Notes under the pieces: model-generated
Told to the model about the DNA's origin: nothing
The model's database searches: none
What the model saw: only the letters and a program-made list of their open reading frames with translations
NCBI GenBank assembly: GCA_036373915.1
Contig: DASUUU010000054.1
Location: 1-12,237, forward strand
Direction of reading: 5' to 3'
DNA length: 12,237 nt
Source of the DNA: JASLBX01 sp036373915
Lineage (GTDB): Bacteria > Actinomycetota > Actinomycetes > Jiangellales > Jiangellaceae
In this document: positions 1 to 6,983 of the stretch, one piece after another
How the letters are laid out: every line of letters begins with the position of its first letter
Numbering within the stretch: position 1 is the first letter of the stretch
Position numbers and translations under genes: made by a program

Positions 1-332
1 TCCTCCAGGGCTTCTCCGGGCGCAGCCTGCAATCGCCTCTACTCGGCTCCGGTGATCTCGCAGGCAAGTTCACCGTGACGAGCCCAGTCGCGTACATGTC
101 CCCACCGGTCCCGCGACCGTACCGGCGGGTGAGCCTCCTAGCTGATGCCGATCACCGGGTCGGAAGCATCCCCGGGTCGACAGACTTCTTTACTCCGCCT
201 TAGGCGGCGAGAGCGAAGTCAGTGCGCTTAGCGTTGGCACTTGTAACGTTGCCGCGTTGGTTTACGAGCTCACGCGACATCCTCGGCCCGCTTCCCCTGG
301 TTCGACGAACGAAGTCGAAACCGTTCACCCCC
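1..332 (-). ncRNA. ssrA: Transfer-messenger RNA (tmRNA), 3' end cut off by the window edge
   Basis: tmRNA, with SmpB, rescues ribosomes stalled on damaged or stop-less mRNAs and tags the incomplete protein for proteolysis. Read on the minus strand, the 5' end at about 332 begins GGGGGTGAACGGTTTCGACT, the conserved start of the tRNA-like domain (compare GGGGCTGAACGGTTTCGACT, as I recall it for mycobacterial ssrA). A tag reading frame at 238-200 ends in ALAA plus TAA. Further on are actinobacterial landmarks: GGCATCAGCTAG (about 151-140), GGTCGCGGGAC, CGACTGGG.TCGTCA and GGAGAAGCC. The last ~40 nt (T arm, acceptor strand and CCA) lie beyond position 1. The whole gene should be about 370 nt, normal for one-piece tmRNA. 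It is on the same strand as smpB, about 6.7 kb further on. The exact 5' end (331 or 332) is set by RNase P processing and cannot be read off. Confidence 0.95.
200..238 (-). other. tmRNA proteolysis-tag reading frame, ANAKRTDFALAA-stop
   Basis: The resume codon GCC (238-236) opens a 12-codon frame reading Ala-Asn-Ala-Lys-Arg-Thr-Asp-Phe-Ala-Leu-Ala-Ala, followed by TAA (202-200). The C-terminal ALAA is the degron read by ClpXP-type proteases. The internal KRTDF matches the short actinobacterial tags; mycobacteria use ADSHQRDYALAA. There is no start codon because the ribosome switches onto this frame in mid-translation. The resume codon is assigned by alignment with known tmRNAs. An upstream shift is unlikely, because Ala-Asn is the usual tag start. 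Confidence 0.9.
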
Positions 333-346
333 ATATTGAGTTGTCA

Positions 347-401
347 AGCCAGCCCGCAGCTGGCACCTGAACGGGCTGGCTGCTGGCGCGGCCCGTTCAG
401 G
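347..401. repeat. Two overlapping, mutually exclusive hairpins in the ssrA/acyl-CoA dehydrogenase divergent region
   Basis: Stem A pairs 347-356 (agccagcccg) with 372-381: 10 bp, perfect, 15-nt loop. Stem B pairs 366-376 (cctgaacgggc) with 391-401: 11 bp, perfect, 14-nt loop. They share 372-376, so only one can form at a time. The block starts 15 bp upstream of the tmRNA 5' end and 263 bp before the dehydrogenase start. Possible roles are an operator, a switch in a leader transcript, or a boundary between the two divergent units. There is no T-run, so it is not a typical intrinsic terminator. The pairing is seen directly; the role is unknown. Confidence 0.6.
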
Positions 402-591
402 CTACTTGATTCAACGCTTCGCCGACCACCGCGATTCCCGCGCGACTCCGACGGGACTCCAACGCATCAAGATCGGCCAGAGAGCGGAGCAGTGGGTCAA
501 TTCGCCCCATTTGCCGTGGCCAGCGGGCGTTTGCTCCGCTTCTTGGCCGATCTTGGCCATGCGACGGTCGAGATCGGATCGGCAACACCCC

Positions 592-619
592 TTCCCATCT
601 GGTTACTCGCAGGTAACCT
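592..619 (+). promoter_or_regulatory. Predicted promoter of the acyl-CoA dehydrogenase gene with an embedded operator-like palindrome
   Basis: A candidate -35 TTCCCA (592-597) and -10 TAACCT (614-619) are 16 bp apart and predict a transcript starting near 626, about 38 nt before the ATG. The spacer and -10 hold a perfect 6-bp inverted repeat, ggttac (601-606) / gtaacc (613-618), around a 6-bp centre. A symmetric site between -35 and -10 is where repressors of the TetR type commonly bind, and TetR regulators often control fatty-acid degradation genes in actinobacteria. No regulator gene is in the window. The palindrome is certain; the promoter and operator roles are inferred. Confidence 0.4.
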
Positions 620-663
620 GGATCAGGAAGCACCGATCCCCGCCAAGGAGGACGCGAGCTCCC

Positions 664-2589
664 ATGACAGCCACCACGCAAGGCCCGACAGTCGACGAAC
701 GCGAGGCCCGCCGCCTCGCTGAGGAAGCCCGCGAGACCGAATGGCGCGCGCCGTCGTTCGCCAAGGAGCTGTTCCTCGGGCGGTTCCAGCTCGAGCTCAT
801 CCACCCGCATCCGACCCAGTCGCCGGCCGACGACGAGCGCAGCGAGGCGTTCTTGACCAAGTTGCGGCAGGTCTGCGAGTCAGAGATGGACGGCGCCGTC
901 ATCGAACGTGACGCCAAGATCCCGGACGAGTACGTCAAAACCCTCGCCGAGCTCGGCGTATTCGGCCTGAAGATCCCGGAGAAGTACGGCGGCCTTGGCC
1001 TGAGCCAGGTGGCGTACAACCGGGCGCTGATGCTTGTCGGCTCGGTACACCCGTCACTCGTCGCCCTGGTATCCGCTCACCAGTCCATCGGCGTGCCCCA
1101 ACCGGTCAAGCTGTTCGGTAACGAGGCGCAGAAACAGGAGTACCTACCCCGTTGCGCCAAGGGCGCCATCAGCGCGTTCCTCCTGACCGAGCCGGACGTC
1201 GGCTCGGACCCGGCGCGGATGGCCACGACGGCGACCCCTGTCGAGGGCGGGTCCGCCTACGAACTCGACGGGGTGAAGCTGTGGACGACGAACGGCGTGG
1301 TCGCCGAGTTGCTCGTGGTGATGGCCCGGGTGCCGGAGCACGACGGCGAACCCGGCGGGATCAGCGCGTTCGTCGTCGAGGCCGACTCTCCCGGCATCAT
1401 CGTCGAGCAACGCAACGCCTTCATGGGCTTGCGCGGCATCGAGAACGGCCTGACCCGGTTCGACAAGGTGCGGGTGCCGGCAGAGAACCGGCTCGGCGCC
1501 GAAGGGCAGGGCCTCAAGATCGCCTTGACCACGCTCAACGCGGGCCGGCTGTCCATTCCAGCCACCTGCACCGCCGCGTCGAAGTGGTGCCTGAAGATCG
1601 CTCGCGAGTGGTCGAACGCACGGGTCCAGATGGGCCGGCCGATAGGAAAGCACGCGGCCATCGCACACAAGATCTCCTTCATCGCGGCGACCGCGTTCGC
1701 CCAGGAGGCTGTGCTCGACCTGTCCGCCGAGCTTGCTGACAAGGGCGGCCGCGACCTGCGGATCGAAGCGGCGATGGCCAAGCTCTGGACCTCGGAGATG
1801 GCATGGCTGGTGGCCGACGAGCTGGTGCAGATCCGCGGCGGCCGGGGTTACGAGACCGCGGAGTCGCTGCGGGCCCGCGGCGAACGCGCCGTCCCCGCCG
1901 AGCAGATTCTCCGCGACCTGCGGATCAACCGGATTTTCGAGGGAACCAACGAGATCCAAAGGCTGCTGATCGCCCGCGAGGCGGTGGACGCCCATATCCA
2001 GGCCGCCGGCGCCCTGGCCGAGATGGACGCCGATCTGCCGGACAAGGCGCGCGCCGCGGCCAAGGCGACGGGGTTCTACGCCCGCTGGCTGCCCAAGCTG
2101 GTAGCCGGGAAGGGCCGGGTCCCGGGTTCGTACGCCGAGTTCGGCGACCTCGCGCCGCACCTGCGCTACATCGAGCGGACGTCACGCAAACTTGCCAGGT
2201 CGTCGTTCTACGGCATGGCGCGGTGGCAGGCCAAGCTCGAGCGCAAGCAGGGGTTCCTCAGCCGCATCGTCGACATAGGGGCGGAGCTGTTCGCCATGGC
2301 CGCCAGCTGCGTCCGGGCGCAGATGCTGCGCGAGCAGGGCCGGGACGGCGAACGGGCGGCGCAGCTCGCCGATGTGTTCTGCCGGCAGTCCAGGCTCCGC
2401 ATCGAGCGGCTTTTCGACGCGCTGTGGACCAACACCGACGTTGTGGACGAGAAGCTGGCCAAGGCCGTGCTGGCCGGCGAGCACGTCTGGTTCGAGGCGG
2501 ACGTGCTCGATCCGTCGGAGGGCACCGGCCCGTGGATCGCCGAACGATCCGGCGAGCCCCGCCCCAACGTCGCCCGCCGCTTCCTCTGA
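664..2589 (+). CDS. Long-form acyl-CoA dehydrogenase, FadE10-like (641 aa)
   Basis: A flavoenzyme of the acyl-CoA dehydrogenase family, which introduces an alpha-beta double bond into a CoA thioester and passes electrons to ETF. The protein has a ~60-residue N-terminal extension (SFAKELFLGRF, then IHPHP), the N-terminal helical domain, the FAD-contacting stretch LLTEPDVGSDP (about 173-183), and the C-terminal helical domain with RIFEGTNEIQRLL, where E426 is at the usual catalytic-base position. About 200 further residues follow, ending SEGTGPWIA...NVARRFL. The ~640-aa length and these landmarks match my recollection of mycobacterial FadE10 (Rv0873); the substrate is not evident. The start is ATG 664, with AAGGAGG at 645-651 (12-nt spacer); the frame stays open upstream to 406, but that part is non-coding. 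It is the only plus-strand gene here and meets the M14 peptidase gene tail to tail across a palindrome. Confidence 0.93.
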   Translation: MTATTQGPTVDEREARRLAEEARETEWRAPSFAKELFLGRFQLELIHPHPTQSPADDERSEAFLTKLRQVCESEMDGAVIERDAKIPDEYVKTLAELGVFGLKIPEKYGGLGLSQVAYNRALMLVGSVHPSLVALVSAHQSIGVPQPVKLFGNEAQKQEYLPRCAKGAISAFLLTEPDVGSDPARMATTATPVEGGSAYELDGVKLWTTNGVVAELLVVMARVPEHDGEPGGISAFVVEADSPGIIVEQRNAFMGLRGIENGLTRFDKVRVPAENRLGAEGQGLKIALTTLNAGRLSIPATCTAASKWCLKIAREWSNARVQMGRPIGKHAAIAHKISFIAATAFAQEAVLDLSAELADKGGRDLRIEAAMAKLWTSEMAWLVADELVQIRGGRGYETAESLRARGERAVPAEQILRDLRINRIFEGTNEIQRLLIAREAVDAHIQAAGALAEMDADLPDKARAAAKATGFYARWLPKLVAGKGRVPGSYAEFGDLAPHLRYIERTSRKLARSSFYGMARWQAKLERKQGFLSRIVDIGAELFAMAASCVRAQMLREQGRDGERAAQLADVFCRQSRLRIERLFDALWTNTDVVDEKLAKAVLAGEHVWFEADVLDPSEGTGPWIAERSGEPRPNVARRFL

Positions 2590-2601
2590 CCCACCCCGCG
2601 G

Positions 2602-2698
2602 CGATCATGCAAAAGTGGGCGACACGCCGTCTGCGTGACGTACGACCTCACGGTCTCGCCGCCGAGGTCCGGCGTGTCGCCCCACTTTTGCATGATCG
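2602..2698. repeat. REP/MITE-like palindromic element, copy 1
   Basis: The left arm 2602-2629 (starting cgatcatgcaaaag) pairs with the right arm 2670-2698. The only flaw is one extra base in the right arm (a run of four rather than three G/C). The loop is 40 nt. The element sits between convergent genes, 13 bp after the dehydrogenase stop and 26 bp after the M14 peptidase stop. Its arms share GATCATGCA-AA (outer) and CGACACGCCG (inner) with the element at 9111-9215, while the loops are unrelated. Between convergent genes it could act as a bidirectional terminator, though without T-runs. I see no obvious target-site duplication. Confidence 0.85.
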
Positions 2699-2723
2699 AC
2701 GTAGGGGAGCTTAGCTGCCCTCC

Positions 2724-5108
2724 TTAGTCGGCGGAGACCCAGAACAGCGCATTGGCCGCCTGCGGGTACAGACCCTTGGGGTGATCCCGGAACAGCGGCT
2801 CCGTAGCGAACAGGACGACCCGCTCGCCGGTGTCGCCGACGCCCGATACGACCGAGGGCTGTCCAGCACCTTCGTGGTTGTCGATCCAGTGTCCGGAGAC
2901 GAAGAAGTCGCCTTCAGCGAACCGCTCGTCCACGGTTACTCCTGCCGGCAGATCGACGAACCAGCCGGCGTCGTAAACGAAGGTGTGCTCGTGATCTTCG
3001 TAACCGAAGGTGGTCGGCGCTCCGATCGTTCGGTCGACTCGCGCGATGCCATTGGGAGGCGTTGCAAAGCCCTCCCGCACCAGGTGGTGGCCAACCGGCA
3101 CGGCGTCGGCCGCACTACTGAATGCGGCCCCGACGCCACCCTGGCCGACCAGGCCACCGCCGGCGACGAGGAACTCGTCCACCTCGGCTCGTGCCGCCGC
3201 GTTCAATGCGGCGTAGTTCAGCCCGCTCGACACCCACAGAGCATCCAGGTCGTCAAGCTGCGCGCCGCCGTTGAGCGATCCGGTAGACACCCGGGTGACG
3301 TCGAAGCCTAGTGCGGTCAATGCGAAGACTTCGTCGCCATCGCAGGCGCAACCGACTGCCACCTCCGGCAGGTCCACGCCGTCGGGTACCACGTCAAGCC
3401 CGCTGACGTCTACGCCGCGACCGGCCACCTCGGAGCGTACGGCCGACCGGGCGGACCCTGGAGCGATCACGCTGCCGTCGTCAGCGCGCTTCAGAGCGAC
3501 CCCCATGTTCGACAGCGCATTGACCGCCTCGACCGCAGCCGAGTCGGTGAGCCCGAACGCATAGCCGGCGAACCGTCCATCGGGCATGTCGCCGACGGCA
3601 TGCTGCGGAACACTTACCGGCGAGCCGTTCGGGTCGAACGCGGTGCCGCCCTCGACGCGGACGACGTCGGCACCCCAGAGCAGTCCATGGCTCCACCCAC
3701 TGATGTCGTACATCGTCGGCACCAGATCGCTGATGTCCCAACCGTCTTCGAGCATTGTGTTGGCCAGCCCTCGTTTGGGTTGGCGCATGGACACGACGTA
3801 CGACCCGGCCGGATAGCTCGTGCCGTCCACGGTCACCGGCCGGTTCAGCCGCACGACCTCGACGTCATTCAGCAGCAGGTGGTTGACCAGGCGGACGGCC
3901 GCCGCGTCGCTGCGCTGACCGTCGCCGATCGGAATCACGTAGCCCTCGGGCCAGGTGAACTCGCCCTGGTCGCCGTAGATGCGGTCGTCCGGAAACTCGG
4001 CCGGGTCGGTACCAACGAAGCCGCGCCGGAAGATCTCCATCTGGTCGTGCACCATCTCCTGCCGGTTCTCGGCCACGAACTCGAGCGAGGCCCACACCGT
4101 GGTGGCGTGCGCCTCGGTGTTGATCCGAGCGGCCTCCGCGCGCACCTCTGCCGGCAGGCTGAAGATCCGCACCCGCCGATCGTGCGTCTCCAGCGTGTGT
4201 CCGTACGCTCCGTGGTACATGGCGTACATCGGCGTGAAGATCGGTGGCCAATCGTCCCAGTCGCCGGGGTTCCAGTCTTCAGCCGGGATGACAGGGTCGG
4301 CGCCGAGGTCGGCGGCCACCAAGGCGTCGGCCATGGCATGCGCCTGGCCGAGCGCCCACTTGATGTAGAGGTCGTACTCGTAGTTGGGGTTGTGCGGCGG
4401 TGTGGTCGGCTCCAGCAGGTACCCACCCACGTAGCCGTGCAGGTCCAGCATGACCATCGGGTTCCACTCGGTCAGCGCCGAAAGCGTGGCGAGCGTCTCC
4501 GGCTGCGATGCCGTGATCATGTCGCGGTTCAGGTCGAACCCGTTGCCGTTCGCGCGGGTGCCATGGACCCGGCCGTCCGGGTTGACCACGACGTTGAACA
4601 GCACGACGGCGTTCTCCAGCACCGCCAGCGTCTCTGGATCGTCGGCGAACGCGAGCCGCTCGATCAGCTGCAGGGATGCGTCGACGCCTTCCCACTCGTT
4701 GCCGTGAATGGAGCCACCGACGTACACCGGCACCACGAAGTCCTCGAATTCCGCGGCCCGTTGCTGCGCCTGCTCCGGGTCGCGCAGCATCAACTCGCGA
4801 AGTGCCTTGTAACGGCCCAGGTTGCCGCGCGCCTCGGGCGAGGTAACGGTCACGAGGTACAGGTCGCGGCCCTCCGCGCTGTGCCCGCTCACCTCGACCG
4901 TCACGCGGTTACTCCGCTTGGCGATATTGGCCAGCTTCGGCGCGATCTCGTGGTACGGCGTCAACCCCGGCGGCAGATTGACGTTCTCCTCGGCCGGCGG
5001 CGTCGGTAGGTTGCCACCCTGGGCTTGCGCCTGCGGCGCGACCAACGCCAGCGGCACGATCACCGCCGCTGCCAGCATCCCGGTCAGTCCTGTGCGTTTA
5101 CGTACCAT
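2724..5108 (-). CDS. Secreted M14-family zinc carboxypeptidase with C-terminal amidotransferase-like domain (794 aa)
   Basis: A predicted exported metallopeptidase. Residues 1-29 form a Sec signal peptide (RKR, hydrophobic core, AQA|QG). The M14 domain follows, with zinc ligands H135 and E138 in IHGNEWEG, the NPDGR and FDLNRD substrate-binding segments, the third zinc ligand H224 in LDLHGY, and E307 in GHTLETHDR as the likely catalytic glutamate. From about residue 580, GCACDGDEVFALTALGF and DALWVSSGLNY...VDEFLVAGGGLVGQGG resemble a class-I glutamine-amidotransferase-like (ThuA/GATase1) fold, found at the C-terminus of many large actinobacterial M14 proteins. The start is ATG 5108: GAGGGAG lies 8-9 nt upstream. 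The in-frame GTG at 5117 would abut that ribosome site and is less likely. The gene has its own predicted promoter and is isolated by hairpins on both sides. Substrate is unknown; peptide scavenging or wall-peptide trimming is possible. Confidence 0.9.
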   Translation of the reverse strand: MVRKRTGLTGMLAAAVIVPLALVAPQAQAQGGNLPTPPAEENVNLPPGLTPYHEIAPKLANIAKRSNRVTVEVSGHSAEGRDLYLVTVTSPEARGNLGRYKALRELMLRDPEQAQQRAAEFEDFVVPVYVGGSIHGNEWEGVDASLQLIERLAFADDPETLAVLENAVVLFNVVVNPDGRVHGTRANGNGFDLNRDMITASQPETLATLSALTEWNPMVMLDLHGYVGGYLLEPTTPPHNPNYEYDLYIKWALGQAHAMADALVAADLGADPVIPAEDWNPGDWDDWPPIFTPMYAMYHGAYGHTLETHDRRVRIFSLPAEVRAEAARINTEAHATTVWASLEFVAENRQEMVHDQMEIFRRGFVGTDPAEFPDDRIYGDQGEFTWPEGYVIPIGDGQRSDAAAVRLVNHLLLNDVEVVRLNRPVTVDGTSYPAGSYVVSMRQPKRGLANTMLEDGWDISDLVPTMYDISGWSHGLLWGADVVRVEGGTAFDPNGSPVSVPQHAVGDMPDGRFAGYAFGLTDSAAVEAVNALSNMGVALKRADDGSVIAPGSARSAVRSEVAGRGVDVSGLDVVPDGVDLPEVAVGCACDGDEVFALTALGFDVTRVSTGSLNGGAQLDDLDALWVSSGLNYAALNAAARAEVDEFLVAGGGLVGQGGVGAAFSSAADAVPVGHHLVREGFATPPNGIARVDRTIGAPTTFGYEDHEHTFVYDAGWFVDLPAGVTVDERFAEGDFFVSGHWIDNHEGAGQPSVVSGVGDTGERVVLFATEPLFRDHPKGLYPQAANALFWVSAD

Positions 5109-5159
5109 CGCGCCCACTCCCTCGGTCCGGCCCGGTTCTCCGGCGATCGATGTGACAAG

Positions 5160-5188
5160 AACCTAGTTGGCGCCGGCACTGTTGGGAA
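5160..5188 (-). promoter_or_regulatory. Predicted promoter of the M14 peptidase gene
   Basis: On the minus strand, TTCCCA (5188-5183) and TAGGTT (5165-5160) are 17 bp apart, giving a start near 5153 and a ~45-nt leader. The -35 matches TTGACA at 4 of 6 positions and the -10 fits TANNNT. The site lies just past the hairpin that ends the DJ-1 transcript, where a new promoter would be expected. It was picked by eye and is tentative. Confidence 0.35.
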
Positions 5189-5196
5189 CCCCTAGC

Positions 5197-5249
5197 CAGG
5201 TGGGCCCGACCGGGTTGCGCCGGCGGGTCGCATCGGTCGGGCCCACCTG
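5197..5249 (-). terminator. Strong hairpin after the DJ-1/PfpI gene, probable terminator
   Basis: A perfect 16-bp inverted repeat, 5197-5212 (caggtgggcccgaccg) with 5234-5249, encloses a 21-nt loop. It begins 11 nt beyond the stop codon of the minus-strand DJ-1 gene. The stem is very GC-rich and no U-run follows, as is common for actinobacterial terminator hairpins. It shares no sequence with the two GATCATGCA palindromes. The position directly after one gene and before the promoter of the next supports termination. Confidence 0.7.
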
Positions 5250-5260
5250 ATCTTGGGGTG

Positions 5261-5824
5261 TCAGCTGACCGGCGCTGTCTTTCGCAGTAGCTCGATGAAC
5301 GGGCGGAACCACTGCGGATGATCAGGCCACGCCCGGCCGCTCACCAGGTTGCCGTCCACCACGTCCGGGCCGTCCACGAACGTCCCGCCGGCCGTCTCGA
5401 CGTCGACGGCGAGCGCCGGATAGGCGGCGCTGCGGCGCCCGTCCAGCACCCCGGCCGCAGCCAGCAACAACGGGCCGTGGCACAACGCCGCCACCGGAGC
5501 GTCGTTGTCGAAGAAGTGGGCGACGATGCGCTTGGCGTCGGGATCGTTGCGGATGTACTCCGGGGCGCGCCCACCAGGAACGACGAGCGCGACATAGTTC
5601 GCCGGATCGACGTCCGAGAAGGCGATGTCGGCCGGCCACGAGTGGCCGGGCTTCTCGGTGTAGGTGTCGAACCCCTCAACGAAATCGTGGACGACGAACT
5701 GCAGCTTCTTGACCGACGGCGCGGCGATGTCGACCTCGTAACCCTCCTCCAGCAGCCGCTGGTAGGGGTAGAAGACCTCCAGATCTTCCGCGGCGTCGCC
5801 AGTCATAATCAGGATCTTGGGCAT
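5261..5824 (-). CDS. DJ-1/PfpI family protein (187 aa)
   Basis: A cytoplasmic class-I glutamine-amidotransferase-like protein of the PfpI/YhbO/DJ-1 group, annotated variously as an intracellular protease, glyoxalase or deglycase; the true activity of the group is disputed. The active-site residues are all visible: E13 (GDAAEDLEVFYPYQRL aligns with the same stretch of PfpI), and the nucleophile C115 followed by H116 in VAALCHGPLLLAAAGVL. VVPGGRAPEY (81-90) and YPALAVDVE complete the family pattern, and length is normal for a one-domain member. The start is ATG 5824, with GGAGGTG directly upstream (5834-5828); the frame is open further upstream but has no better ribosome site. It begins 70 bp after the DUF3048 gene on the same strand with no clear terminator between, so co-transcription is likely. 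A strong hairpin follows it. Confidence 0.93.
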   Translation of the reverse strand: MPKILIMTGDAAEDLEVFYPYQRLLEEGYEVDIAAPSVKKLQFVVHDFVEGFDTYTEKPGHSWPADIAFSDVDPANYVALVVPGGRAPEYIRNDPDAKRIVAHFFDNDAPVAALCHGPLLLAAAGVLDGRRSAAYPALAVDVETAGGTFVDGPDVVDGNLVSGRAWPDHPQWFRPFIELLRKTAPVS

Positions 5825-5894
5825 GGGCACCTCCGAGGGTGTGAGACGAGGACGATTCCACGGTGCTCCATCCCGGCCCGTGTCGGCAAGCCCC

Positions 5895-6977
5895 TCAGGA
5901 ACTCGTCCAGCTGACGTCACCGTCCTGTGGCACCAGTCCGATCCACGTCCTGCCGGCCGGTACGGCCAGCGACCGGCCGTCCTCGCCTGCCAGCTCGAAC
6001 GGTTCCTCGGCGCGCGGCTTGGACCAGGTGCCTTCGACGGCGGATCCGGCGGCGAACAGCACGGCGTCGCCGGATCCCTCGAGCACCGTTTCCGGAACGA
6101 AGTTGCCCGCCGGATCGGTGTAGCCGGCGTCGCGGATGGCGACCCGCAGCACCAGGAGCGTGTCGGCGACGAACTCGTCACCCTCGGCTGCGAGGTCGTC
6201 CTGCCGGTGCCAGGCGCCATCGGTCCAGTCCCACGCCGAGCTTCGCCCGCCCGAGAACCGCGCCGTCACCGAGGCCGCCGGTTCCCCGGCCGGTACCTCG
6301 TCATCCGGGCCGGCCCAGGGCAGGTACGGCGCGTCCGGCGGTTCGAGGCCGTCGACCTCGGTCAGAAGGTCCTCCAGGTCGACCGTGACGCTGTACAGGG
6401 ACGGCCGCCCGCCGGCGCGGGTGAAACCGGCTGAGCCTTCGGTCACGACCGTGACGCCCGCTTCGTCCATCGCTCGCAGGACGCGCTGCGCTCCACCGGA
6501 CGCGACGAGTGCGCCGCCGGTAGGCAGCACGATGCCGATGTCAGACGTCCGGATGGATCGGACCGGCGTGACGGCGTCCGGCAGGCTCGAGTGGTACATC
6601 ACGGCGAGGCGGGTCAGACCGCCCTCCACCAGTTCCTCGACCACGATGTCGGCCGCCGACAGGCCTACCTGCGGGCGGGCGGACGCGGTGTTGTCGACCT
6701 TGACCACCAGGGCCGGGCGCTCGGCTGGGCCGTCCGGTGCCGGCAGGCCGGTCAGGGGCCAGACCGGCTCGGGGGTAGGCGTAGGGGTCGGGGGTGGAGT
6801 AGGGGTCGGCTCGGCGACAGTCGGGGTGGAGCTTGCCGTGGGTTGCGCCTCGGGTTCGCCGCCGCACCCGGCGGCGACGCTGAGCAGAGCGGTGACGGCG
6901 ATCAGGATTCGGAGCACGCGGGCGAGTCTGCCAGGACCCGCCGCGGACCCGCCGTGGGGGCGCAGCGGGTCGGCCAT
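5895..6977 (-). CDS. DUF3048 (YerB-like) lipoprotein (360 aa)
   Basis: A predicted membrane-anchored extracytoplasmic protein of the DUF3048 family (Bacillus YerB is a member); biochemical function unknown. The N-terminus has arginines, a hydrophobic core (about 21-36) and VAAGC, an acceptable lipobox, with C38 as the lipidated residue. A Pro/Thr-rich spacer (about 45-70) leads to the first domain (PLTGLPAP, ALVVKVDNTASARPQ, AVMYHSSLPDAVTPVRSIR, GRPSLYSV). The second domain is near the C-terminus (AWDWTDGAWHR, DTLLVLRVAI, ALF-AGSAVEGTWSK). Start choice is uncertain. ATG 6977 has GGTGGAG only 2 nt upstream, and part of that site lies in the hairpin at 6984-7023. An in-frame GTG at the VLRILIAV segment would give a shorter signal peptide but has no clear ribosome site. 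The gene lies between smpB and the DJ-1 gene, all on one strand. Confidence 0.88.
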   Translation of the reverse strand: MADPLRPHGGSAAGPGRLARVLRILIAVTALLSVAAGCGGEPEAQPTASSTPTVAEPTPTPPPTPTPTPEPVWPLTGLPAPDGPAERPALVVKVDNTASARPQVGLSAADIVVEELVEGGLTRLAVMYHSSLPDAVTPVRSIRTSDIGIVLPTGGALVASGGAQRVLRAMDEAGVTVVTEGSAGFTRAGGRPSLYSVTVDLEDLLTEVDGLEPPDAPYLPWAGPDDEVPAGEPAASVTARFSGGRSSAWDWTDGAWHRQDDLAAEGDEFVADTLLVLRVAIRDAGYTDPAGNFVPETVLEGSGDAVLFAAGSAVEGTWSKPRAEEPFELAGEDGRSLAVPAGRTWIGLVPQDGDVSWTSS

Positions 6978-6983
6978 AACTCC

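Larger units (their letters stand above)
333..663. other. Non-coding divergent region between ssrA and the acyl-CoA dehydrogenase gene
   Basis: This 331-bp stretch separates ssrA (minus) from the dehydrogenase (plus). It holds the paired hairpins (347-401) and, near its right end, a predicted promoter with an embedded palindrome (592-619) and the ribosome binding site. I see no convincing protein gene: reading frames that cross it lack start signals and resemble nothing I know. The ssrA promoter must lie here, but I cannot place it. A TTGACA (347-342, minus) is only 9 nt from the mature 5' end, too close to serve as a -35 for that end. A TAGCCT (404-399, minus) is a possible -10 for a longer precursor. 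Confidence 0.6.

Noticed and set aside
1..332. Genomic island integrated at the tmRNA gene
   Set aside because: Islands use the 3' end of ssrA, which is outside the window. No integrase or attachment repeat is seen here.
342..347. TTGACA just upstream of ssrA as its -35 box
   Set aside because: It is only 9 nt from the mature tmRNA 5' end, so no -10 fits between; a proper pair would place the start inside the RNA.
406..663. N-terminal extension of the acyl-CoA dehydrogenase frame (86 extra codons)
   Set aside because: The extension resembles no FadE protein, crosses the predicted promoter and palindrome, and ATG 664 has AAGGAGG upstream.
1144..2160. Open frame antisense to the acyl-CoA dehydrogenase (338 codons)
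   Set aside because: Same reason: a shadow of a well-identified gene, with no recognisable domain.
3600..5009. Long (469-codon) open frame antisense to the M14 peptidase
   Set aside because: It is a by-product of GC-rich codon use on the opposite strand. The M14 gene carries a signal peptide and full active site, whereas the antisense product is Arg/Val/His-rich and matches nothing.
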